Origin: Takakia lepidozioides
Lineage: Eukaryota; Streptophyta; Takakiopsida; Takakiales; Takakiaceae
NCBI GenBank assembly: GCA_030704615.1
Contig: CM060731.1
Span: 37,262,001-37,326,000 of the forward strand
Length of the DNA: 64,000 bases
Direction of reading: 5' to 3'
How positions within the stretch are numbered: position 1 is the first letter of the stretch; each line of letters begins with the position of its first letter. The notes under the pieces were generated by a model. It was not told where the DNA came from and searched no databases. It saw nothing but the letters and a program-made list of their open reading frames with translations. This document shows positions 57,701 to 64,000 of the stretch, piece by piece. A program made the position numbers and the translations under genes.

Positions 57701-59130
57701 CCATCTACCCATGCAGGTTTCTTGTATCTATCCTTCCACAGGGAATCATAGGTAATCTGGAGCTTGAAATCCGGCCCTCTTCTCCCCTTCACCCCTTCTC
57801 CCATCATTCATAGGTCTCCAAAGCCTCCATCCCGCGCCCCGGCTGTGCATACCCTGCAAGCATTGCGTTCCACGACACCACATCTCGTAGCTATAGTGTT
57901 GAACTCTCGTATCCTCAAATGCTCCCACATTTGGCATACATGTCCACCAGAGCAGTGTTCAGGATGAGTTCTGGTACAATTGCAGATTTGATGATGTCAC
58001 CATGGATCTCTTGGCCCTTTTCCAGGGTTGCCAGGCTCGCACACGCATTGCAAACGCACACAAACATTATGTGGTCGGGCTTCACCCCTTCGCCCATCAG
58101 TTGCCCATAGGTCTCCAAAGCCTCCATCCCATGTCCCTGCTGTGCATATATACCCTGCAAGCATCGCACTCCACGACACCACATCTCGTTCAGCCATCGT
58201 GTTGAACACTCCCTTTGCATGCACCCACATTTGTCATACATGTCCAGGGGTGTCCATAATGACATTTGGTAATCTGACAGGCATTCATGGTTGTCCCACC
58301 GTTGACTGGGGTCAGAAAAGTACTCATTCCACAGCTTCTCCTCATCTCTGTTACCTGTTTGTGGATACTTTCATGTTGTCACATTGGCAGTATCATGTCA
58401 AAGTCACTCCAAACTCAATTCACTTAACCAGCTAACTTGCAGAATTCAACATCAAAATTCAGGGCCGATTCTCATAAGAGGGAAAAACAGGGTGAAACAT
58501 GTGGAAGAAGGTGCCTTCATTAGCAGTACCTGATTACATCGAATGTGCCGCTGCTGCTGCGGTTTCCAATTGACCATCTACCCATGCAGGTTTCTTGTAG
58601 CTATCCTTCCACAGGGAATCATAGGTAATCTGGAGCTTGAAATCCGGTCCTCTTGGATGAATCTGCACCCACACTCTATACCTGCTCCTTCAGCTATCCA
58701 TGCTTCTGCACAAATCATGCATACATCCTTGCCTTGCTGCTAGCAGCTGACAATGACAACCTAGATTTTTTCTAGGAAACACCCAACTCAACTTATCACA
58801 CGAGTTCCTATGCTCAATGGCATCTGCTACTCTTTGTATTCCAGTAGGCATTCACCTTTTTGCCTCGATTGTCCCACCATAGCTGGGGTCAGAAAAGTAT
58901 TCATTTCACAGCTTCTCCTCGTCTCTGTTACCTGTTTCTGGATACTTTCCTGTTGTCACATTGGCAGTATCAAGTCAAAAACTATCAAAGGTTCACTCAA
59001 CCAGCTAACTTGCAGAATTCAACATGGAAATTTAGGGCTGTAAAACAGGGTGAAATGTGTTGAAGAAGGTGCCTTGATTAGCAGTGCCTATCAATTGTGC
59101 CCCTGCTGCTGCGGCTTCCAGTTGACATAG
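54780..59130 (-). repeat. Block II: array of decayed OSB-like and PPR exon copies
   Basis: OSB-like units recur near 54780-55290, 55300-55560, 55590-55960, 56010-56510, 57380-57780, 58270-58800 and 58820-59130. On the minus strand they give LWNEYFSDPSQWWDNRGKK and PDFKLQITYDSLWKDSYKKP then AWVDGQLEAAA, the PDF motif of plant organellar single-stranded DNA-binding (OSB) proteins. Between them are PPR pieces at 56921-56628 (MFVCVCSACASLAALEKGKE, MYAKCGSIEDVEGMFNTMAE), 57181-56921, 57395-57207 and 58265-57746. Every copy carries stops or deletions. The array ends 650 bp from the intact PPR gene, which reads in the same direction. Confidence 0.75.
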
Positions 59131-59344
59131 CACAGTGACATACTGCAGATCATATCTGAATTGCCCTTTGTGGATTCCAATGAAAGACTATTCAAGGTAG
59201 ACATGATATTCCTATCGATGGAATGTGAACTGATACTTGAACAGACTATGACTCTCACCTCATTGACAAACTATCCATGCAGCTTGACCTGAGACTAACA
59301 AATCTGCCATGGCCAAGACAGCCAGGCACAGGAACAAAAGTAGG

Positions 59345-59495
59345 TGTCCATACCCGTGCAGAGTTGTGAATGCAAGCAGGATCAGGCTCAAGATCATCTT
59401 TGGCAGCTATGAACAGGCAAGGCACCTCAAACCCATTGATCTCCCCATGTGCTGCTACCTTAACCAATAACTCTGCAGAATGCTTCCATGATCAT
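59345..59495 (-). pseudogene. Exon fragment of a mitochondrial Rho GTPase (MIRO)-like gene
   Basis: The minus strand reads SWKHSAELLVKVAAHGEING, then FEVPCLFIAAKDDLEPDPAC and IHNSARV, closely resembling the second GTPase domain of plant MIRO proteins (tail-anchored in the outer mitochondrial membrane). It is closed by a stop just upstream (TGA before SWK) and no further MIRO exon was recognised on either side. It is therefore read as a lone copied exon. Confidence 0.55.
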
Positions 59496-59785
59496 CCGAG
59501 GTGCCATGCCATACCATCCAGGAACATTTCCTCTCAGCCCCTTTATCCAGATGTAGCCCTCGCTCTCTTTCTGCTAGAGGAGCAGTCTGAAATCAACCTC
59601 ACAATTCCTAAATAATGGACATAAATCCACATTCAATTCCACTGGGAATTGAATTGCAATGGCAATTTGGGTCCAGTCTCATATATCCCGGTGGACTGAA
59701 ACATCGCAGCCAGCTCTAGGGTGTTATCGTGAATACAGCCTTAAATGGTACATCAGGGCCACCAGTTTCAGGGAAATGGTAAGTA

Positions 59786-62005
59786 CTAAGTACCCCCCCT
59801 CTCTCTCCAACGATAATGAAAAATCAAAGGGCATTCACCTTTTTGTCTCCATTGCGCTGCTTCCTTCCTCACACCTCGGTCCTCCATAATTTTTCTCACC
59901 TTTGCAGTATCAACCCACATGCCAGCTGCAGCATAGATATTTGATAACAACACATACGTGGCAGCATGCTGTGGATCCCACTTGAGAAGGTGTTTTGCTG
60001 CCCATTCTGCTAGCTTCACATTGTTGTGTACTCTGCAGGCACCAAGCAAGGACATCCACACCCCAGCATCTGGTTCAATTGGCATTTTGGTAATGAAGTC
60101 CTCTGCCTCAACTAATTGCCCTGCACGGCCAAGAAGGTCCACCATGCAGCCAAAATGCTCCACTGTGGGGGCAAGGCCATGAGCTTGCCTCATGGAATCG
60201 AAGTAGTGACGGCCTTCATCTAGTAAGCCTACATGGCTACATGCAGAGAGAACAGATGTAAAACTGATATTGTTTGGCTTCAGGCCTTCTTGTTGCATTT
60301 CTTCAAATAGCTGCAGGGTATCCCTACCACACCCATGCTGAGCGCATCCTGTGATCATGGCATTCCATGACACCGCATCTACTTCAGCCATATTGTCAAA
60401 CACTTGGCACGCATCCTTCATGCTCCCACATTTAGCATACATGTTAACAAGGGTCGTCTCCAGATTAACATATGACACAATTCCAGCTTTGATGATGTCA
60501 GAATGGACCTCTTTGCCCTTTTCAAGGGCACCTAGGCTGGCACACGCATTAAGAACACAGATGAATGTGACCCTGTCAGGCATCACCCCTTCTCGTTGCA
60601 TTTGCTCATAGATCTCAAAAGCTTTCCTACCAAACCCAAGCTGAGCATATCCATCAATCATCGCACTCCATGAGACTACATTTCGTTGAGCCATACCATT
60701 GAACACTTCATGAGCAACCTTCATGTCCCTGCATTTGGCATACATGTCAACAAGGGCAGACTCCAGAATCATGTCTGGAGCAATCCCAGCTTTCTTGAGA
60801 TTATCGTGGACCACCTTGCCCTTTTCCAGGTCTCCCAGGTTGGCACACGCATTGAGAACGCAAATGAAAGTGACCTTGTTGGGTGTCATTCCTTCCAATT
60901 GCATCTGCTCATAGATCTTGAGAGCCTCCCTACCACATCCATGCTGAGCATAACCTGCAATCATGGCGTTCCATGAGACCACATTTCGTCGGGCCATATT
61001 GTCAAACACATGCTGCGCAATCTTCATGCTCCCACATTTGGCATACATGTCAGCAAGGGCAGTCTCCAGAATGATATCCAATGCAATTTCAGCTTGGATA
61101 ATGTCACCATGGACCTTTTCACCCTTTTCCAGAGCTCCTAGGCTGGCACAGGCATTTAGAGCACAAATGAATGTAACCCTATCAGGTATCACCTCTACCC
61201 TTTGCCTTTGCAATTGCTCGTACATCTCCAAAGCCTCCCTACCACACCCATGCTGACCATAACCCCCGATCATGGCATTCCATGAGACCACATTTCGTCT
61301 AGACATGTTGTCAAACACTTCACGCGCAACCTTCATGCTCCCACATTTGGCATACATGTCAACAAGGGCAGTGTCTAGAACGATATCTGGCACAATTTGA
61401 GCTTTAAGTATGTCAGCATGGACCTCTTTGCCCTTATCCAGGACTCCTAAGCTGGCACAAGCATTCACAACACAAATGAATGTGACCTTGTCAGGTATCA
61501 CCCCCTTCCGTTGCATTTGCTCATATATCTCAACGGCCTCCTTCCCACATTTTTGCTTGGCGTATCCTGCTATCATGATAGTCCATGTAAACATATCCCT
61601 TTCACTCATACTGTCAAACACTTGTCGTGCATCGACCATGCTCCCACACTTGGCATACATGTTGACAAGGGTGTTGAGTAGCAAGATATTTGGCTGGAAT
61701 CCACTTTTGGCAATGTGAGTGTGCACCTGCTTTCCCTCTGCTAGGCCTCTCATCTCGATGCACTCCCGCAACAGACAGATATAAGTATTGGAGTTTGCCC
61801 GAATGCCTTGCTGGTTCAAAATGTGTAGTACCTCCTTCAGTCGTCCTTCCTTACAGAGTATCCTCACATTCCCATTGATGACATAACAATTCTTGTTGAC
61901 TCTTTTCCTTGCTTCTCTCTCCAAAGTAGTAGTAATAGTGGGGGTGCTACTGCTGTGGCTACTCTGACGTCTAAGCAACAAGTGTGCCTGATTTACCCCT
62001 GCCAT
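59786..62005 (-). CDS. PLS-class pentatricopeptide repeat protein, intronless, with truncated E domain
   Basis: The ATG at 62005 (MAGVNQAHLLLRRQSSHSSS) gives 739 codons with no intron, and the Ser/Arg-rich start suits an organelle presequence. From about residue 70 there are PLS-type repeats, each with text like NTYICLLRECIE, LVNMYAKCGSM, RNVVSWNAMIGGYGQHGCGR and PDRVTFICVLNACASLG, ending in an E-like part (MVDLLGRAGQLVEAEDFITK, LSNIYAAAGMWVDTAKVRKI). Such proteins bind organelle transcripts one base per repeat and direct C-to-U editing or processing. Normal E/E+ or DYW text does not follow RGVRKE; instead the frame runs AAQWRQKGECP and stops. That last stretch shares about 26 bp with the end of the OSB-like exon in block II, so the 3' end looks altered by recombination. 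Confidence 0.88.
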   Translation of the reverse strand: MAGVNQAHLLLRRQSSHSSSTPTITTTLEREARKRVNKNCYVINGNVRILCKEGRLKEVLHILNQQGIRANSNTYICLLRECIEMRGLAEGKQVHTHIAKSGFQPNILLLNTLVNMYAKCGSMVDARQVFDSMSERDMFTWTIMIAGYAKQKCGKEAVEIYEQMQRKGVIPDKVTFICVVNACASLGVLDKGKEVHADILKAQIVPDIVLDTALVDMYAKCGSMKVAREVFDNMSRRNVVSWNAMIGGYGQHGCGREALEMYEQLQRQRVEVIPDRVTFICALNACASLGALEKGEKVHGDIIQAEIALDIILETALADMYAKCGSMKIAQHVFDNMARRNVVSWNAMIAGYAQHGCGREALKIYEQMQLEGMTPNKVTFICVLNACANLGDLEKGKVVHDNLKKAGIAPDMILESALVDMYAKCRDMKVAHEVFNGMAQRNVVSWSAMIDGYAQLGFGRKAFEIYEQMQREGVMPDRVTFICVLNACASLGALEKGKEVHSDIIKAGIVSYVNLETTLVNMYAKCGSMKDACQVFDNMAEVDAVSWNAMITGCAQHGCGRDTLQLFEEMQQEGLKPNNISFTSVLSACSHVGLLDEGRHYFDSMRQAHGLAPTVEHFGCMVDLLGRAGQLVEAEDFITKMPIEPDAGVWMSLLGACRVHNNVKLAEWAAKHLLKWDPQHAATYVLLSNIYAAAGMWVDTAKVRKIMEDRGVRKEAAQWRQKGECPLIFHYRWRERGGT

Positions 62006-64000
62006 TCTGCATGACTCCAAACTTTTAGTTACAAATCTATGGACTCAAACCTGTATAAATATGTCTTAAATCTCATAGGTAACTTTAGCTACATATTTCA
62101 AGAAGATCACTTGATGAGGACAGGCTGCTTGATACATATTAACGAGGTTGAAAAACTATTGGAGTCATCTTCTTTGAGAATAAACTGCACCTAATTATTT
62201 GTATGACCTGGAACACTTGAATCATTAAAACCGTAGTATTCTTGACCTGGAGCTCCATGGTGTACCTCAACATTAGAGCCATCAGCAGATTGTGCTTGAG
62301 CTTGCACAATGGCAGCAAGCTTTGCTATCACCCAAGTGTGGCATTGCTGGCAAGGAAGAAGACCGACGAATCTCACAACACTCCTAAGAGTTTAGAAGGC
62401 ACGACACACTCTCTCGCACTTTTTTCTCAATAGATTCTTACACACAAGCTGCAAGCTTTCGACCACAAAATAACATGATTTGATTCTTGTCTTTTAAGAC
62501 CCTTTGTACCCAAATTCAGTTGTAAATTTAAGACCCTTTGAAGTTGCAACTTTGCATCAACACACTTCAAATTGAAGTAATTAATCAAATCGAATCACTG
62601 ACCTGGAATGACTGCTGCAGCATCCAGAATCCCCCCGAAAACTCGTTCCCGTGACCAAGGACCCTGGTAGATACGACATCGATCGCCCCTACGAATGACC
62701 CAAAAATAACCACACCTCAGCAAATATCCGCTCAAATCCAGAGCACGCTTCTATTCCAACCCCCTTCCACCTTACGATCACCTGTAAACAGCAGTGGACA
62801 TACCAGCACATAATGTATCAATGGAGGCCGCCTCCTGCTCCTCGATCAAGCACAAACACCTCCAACCCACATAGCAAGATGCATCATCGCATCCCCAGAT
62901 TCGGAATGCCAAGCTTCCCGCGCGATCAAACATCAAAAAGTTAGCCCCCCTCGAAACTAACTTAAGGGCCGCTTTACACTAGGGCCCAAGACCAAGTGAG
63001 AATGGAGCGTTCCCATTGGCGGAGGCCTGAAAATTGGGCCCAACGGCTTTACACTACGTCTCAAGACCAAGAAAATGGAAGCGGATCATTTGCCTTGTGA
63101 TGGCTCATGTTCTCCCGGCCTGACTTTCAGCAAATTCATCACTGTCTGACAGCTTCATCCCATGCCATTAGTATTTATGGCGGGAGACCGTTATATACAA
63201 CTTGACCTATACTTGTTTGAGGTTATCCTAGAGCTTGGTGGCTGCATCTGGCCCCTTCATTGGTCTACAGGCCAGATCTGTTTGTAATCTAGGCAACCCG
63301 TGGCATGCTGCCACGTGGGGTATTGCCTCACCCTAGGTTTTGGGTATAAGCTTGTTCCTGACCTTGAGACAGGGCCCTTCTTTTCGTATGTACAACTTGG
63401 TGTACGGGCTTCTGGACGTGCTCTGTGAGCTTTGGATGTGTGTGTGTTAGCTCTGCATATGCTGTACGTGGGATCTTCTACATGTTCATCTCTCTTCTCG
63501 TGCTCTAAAGCCCGTTCCTTCCGAGCTCTTACACCCCTAGTTTAACGTGCACTTATGAGGACAGAAGAATCTCATTCAAACACAAAATATGGTGGAGACG
63601 CCGGGTAGTGGCGGCTCCGCACGTACAGTGATTTTGCGCGGTTACCTCGGGTTCAATCTGGTTTTGGAAGAAGTTTTTGGTTCAAGAGGAAGTTGCGATG
63701 GCGGCGGCAGCTTCACTCTTCGCGTTGTGCACTTGCATTTGTTTGTCTTGCTTGTTTGTTGTGTGTTGCAATGGCGTCTGCAGTTCTCTATAACTTATCA
63801 AGCGAGAGAGATGACATCGACTCGATTTTGGTTAAGATAGAACTGAGAGTGGAGGTTGCAAACTCTGACGTGGTGGGTTCCAGCCAGTTAGTTTAAGGCG
63901 TTCCTGTATCCGCTCCCAGTTTGCAGGTGGTGGATGGTCATCCAGTCTTGGAAATGCCTGCAGCTCCTGCCGTGCGTGTTCCACTGTTGAATCTAGTGGT
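62006..64000. other. Upstream region of the PPR gene and right edge, no gene confirmed
   Basis: A minus-strand frame at 62376-62191 (LPCQQCHTWVIAKLAAIVQA) lies 185 bp upstream of the PPR start and is not recognised. At about 63175-63545, text such as CCTGACCTTGAGACAGGGC and ACAACTTGGTGTACGGGC loosely resembles a reversed copy of the LTRs at 15.5 and 23.9 kb and may be a distant solo LTR. Plus-strand frames at 63589-63896 (MASAVLYNLSSERDD) may begin another gene beyond the edge but have no support. Confidence 0.3.

Noticed and set aside
57187-57813. Plus-strand frame of 208 codons
   Set aside because: It lies antisense to decayed PPR and OSB-like exons and has no protein-like features of its own.
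63175-63545. Confident solo LTR
   Set aside because: A few LTR-like phrases are visible, but ends and a target duplication could not be fixed, so it is only mentioned as a possibility.

Overview
The window looks like nuclear DNA of a land plant, most likely a seed-free one (fern, lycophyte or bryophyte). Host genes have many short exons with ordinary GT-AG introns, a plant TOM40 and plant RNA polymerase I subunit RPA43 are present, there is an intronless PLS-type PPR gene in the style common in ferns and mosses, and transposons fill most of the rest. The lineage call is inference from protein style only.

Host genes. On the minus strand, 1427-7565 holds the 5' six exons of a gene whose predicted product joins a presequence, a DEDDh 3'-5' exonuclease domain of the plant organelle exonuclease (DPD1-like) kind, a long acidic linker and the start of a bacterial-type MutS; it runs off the left edge. 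Next is a complete 11-exon TOM40 (9340-14937, minus) and, divergently, a complete 6-exon RPA43 (24597-27630, plus). An 8.8 kb Ty3/gypsy retrotransposon (15518-24353, coding on minus, 4-bp target duplication AGCT) sits inside what must have been their shared promoter. At the right end is an intact PPR gene (59786-62005, minus) flanked by a 4.4 kb field of decayed PPR and OSB-like exon copies.

Mobile-element core, 29.5-53.8 kb. A LINE is split by a large Mutator-like element (MULE): both LINE halves end in the same 9-bp sequence (31453-31461 and, on the other strand, 49313-49321), the size expected of a MULE target duplication, and both adjoining element ends are rich in GTGAGC/GCTCAC motifs. 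The MULE carries a decayed transposase/SWIM gene and a second, divergently oriented, decayed gene with a ParB/sulfiredoxin-like DGNHR motif, a lysine-rich linker and a beta-class N6/N4 amino-methyltransferase-like C-terminus. Introns and flanks of this second gene hold at least eleven copies of a 24-bp palindrome, which I propose as binding or modification sites for its product. This is the best candidate for an undescribed system. It is broken by a solo LTR, an inverted exon, several one-base frameshifts, a 6 kb block of PPR/OSB fragments and an inversion of its left end (about 29.55-32.64 kb).

After the LINE comes a 5'-truncated Ty3/gypsy piece whose integrase is followed by a PHD finger (51.9-53.8 kb). 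tRNA-derived SINEs, a 444-bp TIR element and fragments of a non-LTR element are scattered in introns and spacers. All exon joins were made by eye, and no database search was possible.
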